Shown: one piece after another, positions 1 to 9,523 of the stretch
How positions within the stretch are numbered: the first letter of the stretch is position 1
Layout of the letters: every line of letters starts with the position of its first letter
Assembly: GCF_045865695.1 (NCBI RefSeq)
Contig: NZ_BAACAP010000255.1
Span: 1-64,000 of the forward strand
Source: Scytonema sp045865695
Lineage (GTDB): Bacteria; Cyanobacteriota; Cyanobacteriia; Cyanobacteriales; Nostocaceae
Direction of reading: 5' to 3'
DNA: 64,000 nt
Translations under genes and position numbers: made by a program
Notes under the pieces: generated by a model
What the model saw: the letters and a program-made list of their open reading frames with translations, nothing else
The model's database searches: none
Told to the model about the DNA's origin: nothing

Positions 1-3000
1 ACGCCATAGCAGTGTTTGGAAAGCTGCTAACAGCATCATAAATAAAGTACTTCCCTGCTGCTGGCTCAATTTATTCAAAGCAAGAGATAGTTCCTCCGAT
101 AACTTAAATGAGTAAGTTGCACCCCGGAATGTCTGAATTGCTGGTCTTGGATGGTCTGTGGGTAACTCTAATACTTCTGGCGCATTTTCTAAATGCTGTC
201 GCCAATAAAAAATCTGAGTTTCGAGTGCTTCTCCTTGCAGCCATTGTCGTTGCCAAGCCGCGAAGTCTACGTACTGTATTGGCAGTGCAGGCAACGGTGA
301 GGGTTGCCTATTACAGAAGGCTTGATAAAGTGTTGCCAACTCCTGCACTAGTACACCCATTGACCAACCGTCAGAGACGATGTGGTGCATTGTTAGTAGT
401 ACAATGTGTTCTTGTGCATCAAGACGTAAGAGTTTCACTCTCAGCAGCAAATCGCTGCTGATGTCAAAAGGTTTTTGTGCTTCTTGAGAAGCCAGTTGTT
501 TGACTTCGGCTTGTTGTTGATTTGAAAGTAGCTCGCTAATATCAAATATTGGTAATATTAAGGGTATCGCTTCCTTTATGACAGCTATTGCTTGCCCTTC
601 TCTTGTTTGGAAATTAGTTCGCAGCGTTTCATGGCGACTAATAATTTCGTTGAAACTTTGTTGTAATGCCCCTACATTTAATTCTCCTTGTAGGCGAACA
701 GCAGCAGGAATGTTGTAGAACGGACTATCTGGTTCAAATTTAGCTAGGAACCACAGCCGTTGTTGGGCAAATGATAGCGGTAATTCTTGCGAGCGTGAAA
801 TCCGCTTAATATTCGTTGCCTCAACTCCTAAGCCTACCTTAATAGCTTTCTCAATTTCTTTGGCTAGCCTAGCTATTGTTGGTTTTTCAAATAAATAATG
901 TAAAGGAAGCTCTACTTGAAACACTTGCCGTATTTGGGAAATTACGCGAGTCGCGATTAGGGAGTGCCCACCTAATTCAAAGAAATTATTATCAATACCT
1001 ATTTTGTCAATACCAAGCACTTCCGCCCAAATACCTGCTAATAGGTTTTCAATTAATGTAGAGGGAAGGATAATGCGGGAGGGTGGTAATACCTGTGTAA
1101 ATTCAGGTGTAGATAACGCTTTGCGGTTAACCTTACCATTAGGTGTGAGCGGTAGTGCCTCTAGTATGACAAAAACTGCTGGCACCATGTAGTTTGGCAG
1201 CTTTGACTCCAAAAAGCTACGCAGTTCAATCATCGTCAGTGTTTGCTCTTTCTGAGGAACTACATAGGCAACTATTCGTTGAGAAGAAGCTGAATCTGAG
1301 TCTACTACAACTACAGTTTCGCGCACCGCTGGGTGTTGAGTGATGAGTGTTTCAATTTCTCCCAATTCAATACGAAAACCACGTAGCTTCACTTGGTTAT
1401 CAATACGACCAATGTACTCTATCTCTCCATTCGGCAGATAGCGCGCTAAATCGCCAGTTTTGTAGAAACGCGCTGCTTCTTGGCTAAAGAGATTGGGGAT
1501 AAATTTTTCTGCTGTTAGATCGGGGTGGTTTAAGTAACCTCTACCGACTCCCACACCACCAATATAAACTTCACCCGTTACACCTACAGCAACAGGGTTA
1601 AGATACTTATCAAGCAGATAAATCTGAATATTTGCAATTGGGCGACCAATGGGAACTGTTTTTTGGTTGGTAACACTATCTTTACACTGCCAAAAAGTGA
1701 CATCTACAGCCGCTTCTGTTGGACCGTAGAGATTATGCAGTTGGGCATCAAGTCGATTCCAGAAGCGTTGTTGCAGTTGCGCTGGCAATGCCTCACCACT
1801 TGCCATCACCCGCACTAGAGACCGACATTTTTCTAACCCTTCCGCTTCCAAAAACACTTGCAGCATTGATGGGACAAAATGTAAAGTCGTAATTTGCTGC
1901 TGTAAAATCAAGTTGATTAGATAGTTGGTATCTCGATGTCCTTCTGGTTGAGCTACTACTAAACGCGCACCCGTAATTAACGTCCAGAAAAACTCCCACA
2001 CAGATACGTCAAAACTGAAGGGGGTTTTCTGCAACACACAATCTGATGATGATAATTGATAAGTATCTTGCATCCAAAGTAAGCGATTGCAAATTCCCCG
2101 ATGGGTGTTCATTGCACCTTTTGGTCTCCCTGTAGAACCTGAGGTGTAGATGACGTAAGCAAGATGATCTACTGTGATGTTGTACGCAAGATTTTCTGTG
2201 TTTTTATCGGCGATGAGTTCCCAGTCGCTATCGATGCAAATTACTTTAGCTTGATGATTTAGTAAACTTTCTACTAGATATTGTTGTGTTAATAACACAC
2301 TTGGTTGGGAGTGTTCTAACATATAAGCCAAGCGTTCTTTGGGATAGCTAGGGTCGAGAGGTACATATGCACCACCAGCTTTGAGGATGGCTAATAGTCC
2401 GATGATCATATCGAGCGATCGCTCTACACAAATCCCGACTAATACCTCTGGTTTTACTCCTAGTGAACGCAAGTAATGTGCTAATTGATTAGCTCTGACG
2501 TTTAGTTCCCAATAAGTTAAATGTTGGTCTTCAAAGACTACTGCTATTGCATCAGGTGTGTGTTCTACTTGAACTTCAAATAATTCATGAATACATATCT
2601 GTTGAGAATACTCAACTTCTGTATCATTCCACTCCATAAGCAACTGATGTCTTTCAGTTTCTGTTAAGACCGACAATTCTGAAAGGCGCTGCTGTAGATT
2701 AGTGACCATACCCTCTAGCAAAGTCTGCAAATGTCCTAGCATTCGAGTAATGGTATCAAATTGATAGCTATCATCGTAAGTAATCTTGAGCAACAACTCC
2801 TTACCAGGATTCACGGTTAGAGTTATGGGATAGTTTGTCCTTTCAAAGCCATGAAAATCATCTACCTCAAAATTTATATCCCTCTGCCGTACAGAAGCAT
2901 CTACAGGATAGTTCTCAAAAACTACTAGACTCTCAAATAGAGATAAACCTTTAGGAATTTCGCTCCATCCTTGAACTTTCACTAATGGGCAATATTCGTA

Positions 3001-3996
3001 TTGATGTGCCTCAATTAGTTGATCTTTGATTTTCTGAAGCCAAGGTAAAAGAAATTCTTTGGGTGATATTTGTACTCTAATCGGTAGTGTGTTGATAAAT
3101 AACCCTACCATAGACTCGGCTTGAGCCAAAGTAGGAGGACGACCAGAAGTTACTGCCCCAAAAACTACATCCTCCTGACCACTGTAACAACTTAACAGCA
3201 AAGCCCAAGCTCCTTGTACTAGAATATTTAGTGTTAGCTGGTGCTGCTGTGCTATGGATTGCAATGCTGCGGTTGTTAATGCTGAAAGCTGAATTTTTTG
3301 TTCGGCATAATCATCTTGTGGAGTCAGTGATTTTCTAGCTCCTCGATCTACCCACAGCTGTGTTGGAGTCGTAAAACCTTTGAGCGCCTCTCGCCAGAAA
3401 GTCTCAGCCTCGGATAGGTTTTGTTGCTGTAGCCAGACAATGTAATCCCGATATGGGCGAATAGGATCTAAGTATACGTCTTCACTATTGCTGAAAGCTT
3501 TGTAACAAGCAAAAACTTCCTTAAAAATTGTAGCAAAAGACCAGCCATCTAGTAACAGATGATGATGACTCCAGGTAAAGTTATAGTATGCATCCGAAAG
3601 TTGAATCAGTGTTAGACGCATCAGTGGTGGTTGCGTAAGTTCAAAGCCACTGGAGCGATCGCTCTGCAAGAAAAGTTCTAACTTTTGTTGTTGTTCGTCT
3701 GGAGACAGATGCTGCCAATTATACTCTTGCCAAGGTAGCATCACCTGTCGATGCACAATTTGTGCTGGTTCTTTTAAACCTTCCCAAGCAAAGCAGGTTC
3801 GTAGAATTGAATGGCGCGCTACAACATACTGCCATGTGCGATGGAATGCTATGATGTTGAGCTTTCCTTGGAGAATCCAACTAAATTGGTTAAAATAGAC
3901 GCCAGATTTGGGAGCTGCAAGACTATGGTAGAGAATGCCTTGCTGCATGGGCGAGAGGGGATAAAAATCTTCAATGTTTTTGTTTTTTATGCCCAT
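1..3996 (-). CDS. NRPS, partial: C-A(Ser)-PCP-C, truncated by window edge
   Basis: Large nonribosomal peptide synthetase whose 3' part lies beyond the left edge. Reading leftwards from an ATG one base after the stop of the preceding NRPS, the frame stays open to base 1. Domains: condensation (about residues 10-440, active motif HHHLLLDG), adenylation (about 455-980, core YTSGSTGRPKG), carrier protein (FFELGGHSL, phosphopantetheine Ser near residue 1012), then a second condensation domain with HHIVSDGWS. Specificity residues read by eye from the A domain give DVWHMSLVDK, which fits the known serine signature (DVWHxSLxDK). The first C domain starts with a typical acceptor-like segment (DFYPLSPMQQG) and follows an epimerase-ended protein, so it should be a D-C-L type domain accepting a D-residue. 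Predicted step: add L-Ser after the D-Asn-type residue, then elongate with an unseen amino acid. Confidence 0.93.
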   Translation of the reverse strand, partial: MGIKNKNIEDFYPLSPMQQGILYHSLAAPKSGVYFNQFSWILQGKLNIIAFHRTWQYVVARHSILRTCFAWEGLKEPAQIVHRQVMLPWQEYNWQHLSPDEQQQKLELFLQSDRSSGFELTQPPLMRLTLIQLSDAYYNFTWSHHHLLLDGWSFATIFKEVFACYKAFSNSEDVYLDPIRPYRDYIVWLQQQNLSEAETFWREALKGFTTPTQLWVDRGARKSLTPQDDYAEQKIQLSALTTAALQSIAQQHQLTLNILVQGAWALLLSCYSGQEDVVFGAVTSGRPPTLAQAESMVGLFINTLPIRVQISPKEFLLPWLQKIKDQLIEAHQYEYCPLVKVQGWSEIPKGLSLFESLVVFENYPVDASVRQRDINFEVDDFHGFERTNYPITLTVNPGKELLLKITYDDSYQFDTITRMLGHLQTLLEGMVTNLQQRLSELSVLTETERHQLLMEWNDTEVEYSQQICIHELFEVQVEHTPDAIAVVFEDQHLTYWELNVRANQLAHYLRSLGVKPEVLVGICVERSLDMIIGLLAILKAGGAYVPLDPSYPKERLAYMLEHSQPSVLLTQQYLVESLLNHQAKVICIDSDWELIADKNTENLAYNITVDHLAYVIYTSGSTGRPKGAMNTHRGICNRLLWMQDTYQLSSSDCVLQKTPFSFDVSVWEFFWTLITGARLVVAQPEGHRDTNYLINLILQQQITTLHFVPSMLQVFLEAEGLEKCRSLVRVMASGEALPAQLQQRFWNRLDAQLHNLYGPTEAAVDVTFWQCKDSVTNQKTVPIGRPIANIQIYLLDKYLNPVAVGVTGEVYIGGVGVGRGYLNHPDLTAEKFIPNLFSQEAARFYKTGDLARYLPNGEIEYIGRIDNQVKLRGFRIELGEIETLITQHPAVRETVVVVDSDSASSQRIVAYVVPQKEQTLTMIELRSFLESKLPNYMVPAVFVILEALPLTPNGKVNRKALSTPEFTQVLPPSRIILPSTLIENLLAGIWAEVLGIDKIGIDNNFFELGGHSLIATRVISQIRQVFQVELPLHYLFEKPTIARLAKEIEKAIKVGLGVEATNIKRISRSQELPLSFAQQRLWFLAKFEPDSPFYNIPAAVRLQGELNVGALQQSFNEIISRHETLRTNFQTREGQAIAVIKEAIPLILPIFDISELLSNQQQAEVKQLASQEAQKPFDISSDLLLRVKLLRLDAQEHIVLLTMHHIVSDGWSMGVLVQELATLYQAFCNRQPSPLPALPIQYVDFAAWQRQWLQGEALETQIFYWRQHLENAPEVLELPTDHPRPAIQTFRGATYSFKLSEELSLALNKLSQQQGSTLFMMLLAAFQTLLWR

Positions 3997-3997
3997 G

Positions 3998-6900
3998 TCA
4001 AATATCTCCTATAGCTGCTGTAATGGCATCGAGATCGGTTTGATCCCATTGGCTTTGCTTAAACTCAGCGAAATCAGAAGGGGTAAAGCCTCCTGCATCA
4101 GGAGATTGGCAATGAGCAATTAGCGATCGCATTGCCTCAATAAACCGTTGAGCAAGTGATTCAATCGTGGTTTGCCGATGCAGTTTCTCGCTATAAGTCC
4201 AGTTCATTTGTAGCTTTCCTTGAGAAATGCAGCCGCTAATTTCCAGCACATAAAATCTTTTGCCTTGCAAACTGCGACTGGAACCACTGGACTCATGAGC
4301 TAAGCTAAATAAAGACAATTCCGGTAAAACTCGATCGAACTGACCCAAGTAATTAAAACTTACCTCAGCTTGGGGCAAACAACTCAGATGTTTGGCAATT
4401 TCCCGCTCCTTGCTAAGGTAACACAGCACGCCATAGTCAATACCTCGGTTTGGTATAGCTCGTAATTGCTCTTTAACTGTCTTCAGTGCTTCTCCCAAAT
4501 GAGAAGTGTTTTCTAGACTAAGGCGTACTGGGAAGATAGAAGTGAACCAGCCCACAGTCCGCGATAAATCCAGATCCTCGAACAGTTCTTCTCGCCCATG
4601 TCCTTCTAAGTCAATCAGCAGATATCTTTTTCCCGTCCACTGAGCAAATGTCTGTATCAGTGCCGTCAGCAAGACGTCGTTAATTTGCGTTTGATAAGCT
4701 GCTGGCACCTGTTGCAACAAAGCTTGCGTTTCTTCTATAGAAAGCGATACTGACACTGTACGAGCTGTCGCTTCCGTGTTGTTTCCGTCTGGATAGTCTA
4801 CGGGTATAGGCTCAACAGGTTGACCTAGGGTAGTGAGCCAGTAATCTAGCTTTGAGTGCAGATTTTCTGACTGTGCATATTCTTGCAGACGGTTAGACCA
4901 CTGCTTAAACGAAGATGTTTTGAGTGGCAGATGGATCGACTCACCTTGGCTAATTTGTTGGTAGGCTGTTTGGAGATCTTCAAGCAAAATTCGCCAAGAG
5001 ACACCATCGACGACTATGTGGTGAATGACCAGCAATAGGCGGCTTGTTTTTTGTGCTCCAAGGTCAAAAAAGATTACCCGCATTAGCGGACAGTTCAATA
5101 AATTCAGGCTAGTCTGTAATTCGGTGGCAGCTACCTCAATAACCTTTACTTGCGCCTCTGGTGGTAGTGCCGATAAATCCAACCTCATAAATGGCACAAC
5201 AAAGTTGTCATCCGCAATCGTCTGCTGCCAACGTTCGGTCTCTTGAGTAAAGCGTAGGCGGAGGGTGTCGTGGTGCAACAGCAAGTGCAGCACTCCTTGC
5301 TCTAATAAATTGGCATCAGCATCTGGCTGCACTTCTAGCAGGATTGTCTGATTCCAGTGGTGTGGATTTGGTAGATTCTGTGCAAAGAACCAATGTTGGA
5401 TTGGTGTTAGGGGTACTAGACCTGTTATCAGTTCTTGTTCTACTTGGATAGCAACAGTTGTGCCAGCCACCGTTGCCAAAGAGGCAATCGTCTGGTGCTT
5501 AAACATCTGCTTAGGGGTCAACTTTAGTCCAGCTTGGTTAGCTTTGGCGATCGCCTGAATGCTTAGAATAGAATCCCCGCCCAACTCAAAGAAATTGTTA
5601 TAAATACCCACCTGCTTGAGACTGAGAACCTCAGCCCATATCTGGGCAAGTTTATCCTCAACCGAGTTGCGAGGAGCAGCAAAAGATTTTTCCTGATTCA
5701 CTGGTTCTTGTTCAGGCACAGGTAATGCTCGGCGATCTATTTTGCCATTTGGCGTCACTGGCAGTTCCTCCAGTAGCACGAAGGCAGCCGGCACCATATA
5801 ATCGGGCAGCTTCTCCTGTAGTAAGCGGCGCACATCACTTATCAATTGATTTGGGCTGTTCCAAACTAGCTTTGATGTAATTGTTTCGTTTGTCGGCAAT
5901 CGTTTTTCAAACGGTCGAAGGGCATAGACGTTATAAAGGTTAGTATCTTTTAACCATGACTCTTGCTGGAAAGTGACGCTATACTGATGGTGCTTAAGCA
6001 ACGCCGTAACCTGCTCGAGTTGGCAATCAATATCTTGAACCTCAATAACAATTTGTTTGATTTTTTGCCAATCATCCTGTTGGATACCAGCAAGTACATC
6101 TAGTTCGCTTTTTTCTGCATCAATTTTTAGTAGATCGATCCGCTCAACATGATTCTCGCGAATCACATCAGAGATGGTTTTTAACTGGCAAGTAAAATTC
6201 TCGCTCGTCAAACGCTCTGTGAGTACCTGATCGAGAAGTTCTTCTTGCAACGGCTCGTCATAACTCTTACTCACCTGTTGCTGGTTAAACTCAAATAATT
6301 TTACAACTTCTCGGTCTTCCATTCTATCTGCGAAGCGTCCAGACATCATGGAAAGGTGAGGATAAAAGGTAAACGTTTCGCTCTTAGCATTATTAGAAAT
6401 GCCGCACTCAAATACCTTCACATCTAAACCATAAAGATCTGTATTGAGGCGTAACACTTGAAAAGTTGGGGGGATAGGCTCAAAGGCGTAAATAACGCCT
6501 TTTCTACATCTTTGGCCTACGAAAAGAGTGAAAAAACCGATGTTAGCTCCTACATCAAAGATGCAATCGTCTTCATTCAAGGTGATTCCATGTCTCAAAT
6601 AAGACTGCTCTTCAAATATTTCTTTGTATAAGTAGTCGGTTTCGTTTTTATTCAGGTGGACAACTATCATTCCATTCGGCAGTTCGTACAATTTTTGGTT
6701 AGTCAGCCTGCCCTCTCTTTCCAAGCGCAGAAGTTGACGCACTGTTAGTGCATATTGCGGATCGGGAACAAGATAAGCTACTAGACGCTTGTTGCCAGAG
6801 TTATCCTCCCTAGCTATGACTGTTGCCTCCTGAACACTGGGGTGCTGCTCTAGTGCAATTTCAATTTCTCCAAGCTCAATTCGGAAACCCCGAATTTTTT

Positions 6901-9502
6901 CTTGATGGTCGATACGACCCAAGAATTCAATATTGCCATCAGGCAGGTGACGGGCTAAGTCTCCGGTTTTGTAGAGCCGTGACCCTAAGTATTCATTATA
7001 TGGGTTAGGAATGAACTTTTCAGCCGTTAAATCGGGACGATTGAAATAACCACGCGCTACTCCATCTCCCCCGATGTACAATTCGCCAGGAACACCTACA
7101 GGGACAGGATGCAAGTACTGGTCTAGCAGATAAATTTCTGTATTAGCGATTGGGTGACCAATGGGAACCGCACCCGATTTACAGTTTTCTACTGGAACTT
7201 CATAGACGCAGCATCCCACCACTGTCTCTGTAGGACCATATTCATTGATCAGCCTGGTGTTGGGGGCATATTGTCGCCAGAAAGAAAGGTTTTCTTCCCA
7301 TAGTGCTTCACCACCAATAATCAGCGCCTTTGTCCGCTCGGCAGCATCTGTGGCTGGTAACAGCCGAGAGAGTAACTCTAAATGTGCCGGAGTGATTTTG
7401 ACGAGACTGAAATCTTTGTAAGTGCGTAATGCATTGCTGAGTGCTTCTATTCCCTGTTCTTCTGGCAAAAGAACGATGCTCTTTCCCACCAGTAAAGGAG
7501 AGAACAAGCTGGTGATGGTCAGGTCGAACCCAAAGGGAGAGTGAACGGGAGTGCCTTGACCTTCTGTAACCGCGTATGCCTTGGTACACCAGCTCAGGTA
7601 ATTGACGAGCCCTTGATGTTGAATCATTACCCCCTTTGGTTTACCAGTAGAACCTGAGGTATATAGTACATAGGAAAGGTTGTTGGCTCTCACCCCGCTC
7701 GTGGGGTTATGCTCGCTGTATTGGGTAATTGTTTCCCAATTTGTGTCAAGGAAGACTACATTCGCCTGGAGATGGGGAAGTCTTTCAGCTAACCGCTGTT
7801 GACTCAACAGCACTGGGGTTTGAGTATCCTCTATAATGAATGTCAGCCGCTCTGACGGATAAGTCGGATCGAGAGGCACATAAGCTCCACCAGCTTTTAG
7901 GATACCTAGCAGTCCTACTACCATCTCTAGCGAGCGCTCTACGCATAACCCAACTAGCACCTCTGGTTCAACTCCCTGCTGTTGTAGATAATGAGCCAGT
8001 TGATTTGCTCGGACGTTGAGTTGGCGGTAGGTTAGTTGCCGATTTCCAAAGACAACAGCAACGTTATCCGGTGTTCTATCTACCTGTTCTTCAAACAATT
8101 GGTGAATGCATTTGTCATTTGGGTAAGTAGTCTTTGTATTGTTAAACTCGACTAAAAGTTGCTGGTGTTCGCGAGCACTTAATATCTCTAACTCACTAAT
8201 TAATGCTTTGGGATTTTTGGCAACACTTTCTAACAGAGACTGAAATTGTGCCGCTAACCGTTGGATATCTTCTACCTTGAACAAGTTGGCATCGTAGTGA
8301 AATACTGCACTTATAAAATCATCTCTTTGAACACAAGAGAGTTTCACTTTAAACCGATCGACGCAGGCATACTGCTTGTAAATTGAGAATGATGCATCGG
8401 CAACAGAATATTGTGAAGACCATTCCTCAAACTCAAAACAAAAAGGAAAGAAGAACGGTGACCTGTTGCCACTCCCTGTCGATTCAACAACTTGTTCCCA
8501 GGTAAAATATTCCTGCCATTCGTATAGCTCCCAGATCAATTGATTAACCTGCAGTAGTATTTCACCGAATCTACAATTCGCTTCCAGATGACACCTAACA
8601 GGTAAGTATTTGGCAAACAGCCCTAAAGCTGATTTTAGTTCCCCAGATTTTCGACCATCGTAGGTCATGCCGATAATGATGTCTGGTTGTCCAGTAAGCC
8701 GACAGAGCAGAATCTGCCAACATGCCAGCAATAAGACGGATGTGGAGATGTTGTAACACTGCACTAGCGCTTGAAGTCTCGCTACCATGTCAGGAGCAAT
8801 CTTCAAACAGAGAGATTGAGGCTTAAATCTAAGTTCTCCAGTAGTCTGATTTTTGAAAGGAAGTTGCAAACTTGGAAGAGCAGAGATATTCTGCTTGCGC
8901 CAATACTCTCTACCTGCTTCTGTATCCTCTGCAGCAAGTAACTCATTTTGCCATTCAGCAAGGTCTACGTATTGTAGTGCTTCGTTAGATAGTTCCTTGC
9001 CATGCAAGCATACGGCATAGGAACTGCTAATTTCATATACTAAATTCGTCAAAGTAATGGTATCTGCACACATAGCTGGTAAGCTAATGAGTAACACGTA
9101 CCTTTGTAAGGATAGAGTCACTAATGATACATACAATAGTGGACCTTGCTCAAAGTCGAAAGGTAGCTGGCTCACTTCATGAAAAAGCACATCAATCTTC
9201 TCATCTTGTTCTTGCAAACTCTTACTGCTCAGGTCGTGTTCATGAACTAATGCTATGTTGGTATCAGCTATAAATTGTAGGGGGATATCCATTCCTGGCA
9301 AGTAATAAAAAGTTGTGCGAAGGATTTCATGCCGCTCGACAACATTTTGTATAGCTTCTTTTAAAGTATTTGTATTAAGATTCCCTTCGATCCGGACTGC
9401 ACATTGGACACGATAAGGCAGACTATAGTCAATTTGCTGTAACGACCACAGGTGCTTTTGTTGGGGAGAGAGTTGATAGCCTTCATTAATTTCTTTTTGC
9501 AT
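3998..9502 (-). CDS. NRPS: degenerate C - A(Asn-like) with inserted FkbM methyltransferase - PCP - E
   Basis: 1834-residue synthetase. The N-terminal condensation-family domain (1-440) lacks the HHxxxDG motif; the equivalent stretch reads PAMCADT, so it should not condense and may be a docking or interface-type domain. The A domain (about 460-1255, YTSGSTGKPKG, GYFNRPDLT, NGKID) gives the signature DLTKIGEVGK, one residue from the textbook Asn code DLTKLGEVGK. Between A8 and A10 (about 920-1200) lies a complete SAM methyltransferase of the FkbM family (CIFDVGANIGFFTLF, IDLLKIDAE). Then come a PCP (NFFELGGDS, about 1310) and an epimerization domain (HHIVVDGVS near 1494; EGHGRE). The C-terminus (TPSDFAEFKQ...) resembles a COM-type donor helix. 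Inferred job: load Asn, methylate it (probably on an oxygen installed by the upstream TauD domain), epimerize, and pass it to the next NRPS. It starts 21 bases after the TauD-fusion gene. Confidence 0.93.
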   Translation of the reverse strand: MQKEINEGYQLSPQQKHLWSLQQIDYSLPYRVQCAVRIEGNLNTNTLKEAIQNVVERHEILRTTFYYLPGMDIPLQFIADTNIALVHEHDLSSKSLQEQDEKIDVLFHEVSQLPFDFEQGPLLYVSLVTLSLQRYVLLISLPAMCADTITLTNLVYEISSSYAVCLHGKELSNEALQYVDLAEWQNELLAAEDTEAGREYWRKQNISALPSLQLPFKNQTTGELRFKPQSLCLKIAPDMVARLQALVQCYNISTSVLLLACWQILLCRLTGQPDIIIGMTYDGRKSGELKSALGLFAKYLPVRCHLEANCRFGEILLQVNQLIWELYEWQEYFTWEQVVESTGSGNRSPFFFPFCFEFEEWSSQYSVADASFSIYKQYACVDRFKVKLSCVQRDDFISAVFHYDANLFKVEDIQRLAAQFQSLLESVAKNPKALISELEILSAREHQQLLVEFNNTKTTYPNDKCIHQLFEEQVDRTPDNVAVVFGNRQLTYRQLNVRANQLAHYLQQQGVEPEVLVGLCVERSLEMVVGLLGILKAGGAYVPLDPTYPSERLTFIIEDTQTPVLLSQQRLAERLPHLQANVVFLDTNWETITQYSEHNPTSGVRANNLSYVLYTSGSTGKPKGVMIQHQGLVNYLSWCTKAYAVTEGQGTPVHSPFGFDLTITSLFSPLLVGKSIVLLPEEQGIEALSNALRTYKDFSLVKITPAHLELLSRLLPATDAAERTKALIIGGEALWEENLSFWRQYAPNTRLINEYGPTETVVGCCVYEVPVENCKSGAVPIGHPIANTEIYLLDQYLHPVPVGVPGELYIGGDGVARGYFNRPDLTAEKFIPNPYNEYLGSRLYKTGDLARHLPDGNIEFLGRIDHQEKIRGFRIELGEIEIALEQHPSVQEATVIAREDNSGNKRLVAYLVPDPQYALTVRQLLRLEREGRLTNQKLYELPNGMIVVHLNKNETDYLYKEIFEEQSYLRHGITLNEDDCIFDVGANIGFFTLFVGQRCRKGVIYAFEPIPPTFQVLRLNTDLYGLDVKVFECGISNNAKSETFTFYPHLSMMSGRFADRMEDREVVKLFEFNQQQVSKSYDEPLQEELLDQVLTERLTSENFTCQLKTISDVIRENHVERIDLLKIDAEKSELDVLAGIQQDDWQKIKQIVIEVQDIDCQLEQVTALLKHHQYSVTFQQESWLKDTNLYNVYALRPFEKRLPTNETITSKLVWNSPNQLISDVRRLLQEKLPDYMVPAAFVLLEELPVTPNGKIDRRALPVPEQEPVNQEKSFAAPRNSVEDKLAQIWAEVLSLKQVGIYNNFFELGGDSILSIQAIAKANQAGLKLTPKQMFKHQTIASLATVAGTTVAIQVEQELITGLVPLTPIQHWFFAQNLPNPHHWNQTILLEVQPDADANLLEQGVLHLLLHHDTLRLRFTQETERWQQTIADDNFVVPFMRLDLSALPPEAQVKVIEVAATELQTSLNLLNCPLMRVIFFDLGAQKTSRLLLVIHHIVVDGVSWRILLEDLQTAYQQISQGESIHLPLKTSSFKQWSNRLQEYAQSENLHSKLDYWLTTLGQPVEPIPVDYPDGNNTEATARTVSVSLSIEETQALLQQVPAAYQTQINDVLLTALIQTFAQWTGKRYLLIDLEGHGREELFEDLDLSRTVGWFTSIFPVRLSLENTSHLGEALKTVKEQLRAIPNRGIDYGVLCYLSKEREIAKHLSCLPQAEVSFNYLGQFDRVLPELSLFSLAHESSGSSRSLQGKRFYVLEISGCISQGKLQMNWTYSEKLHRQTTIESLAQRFIEAMRSLIAHCQSPDAGGFTPSDFAEFKQSQWDQTDLDAITAAIGDI

Positions 9503-9523
9503 ATTTTTCTCTATTACTTGGCG

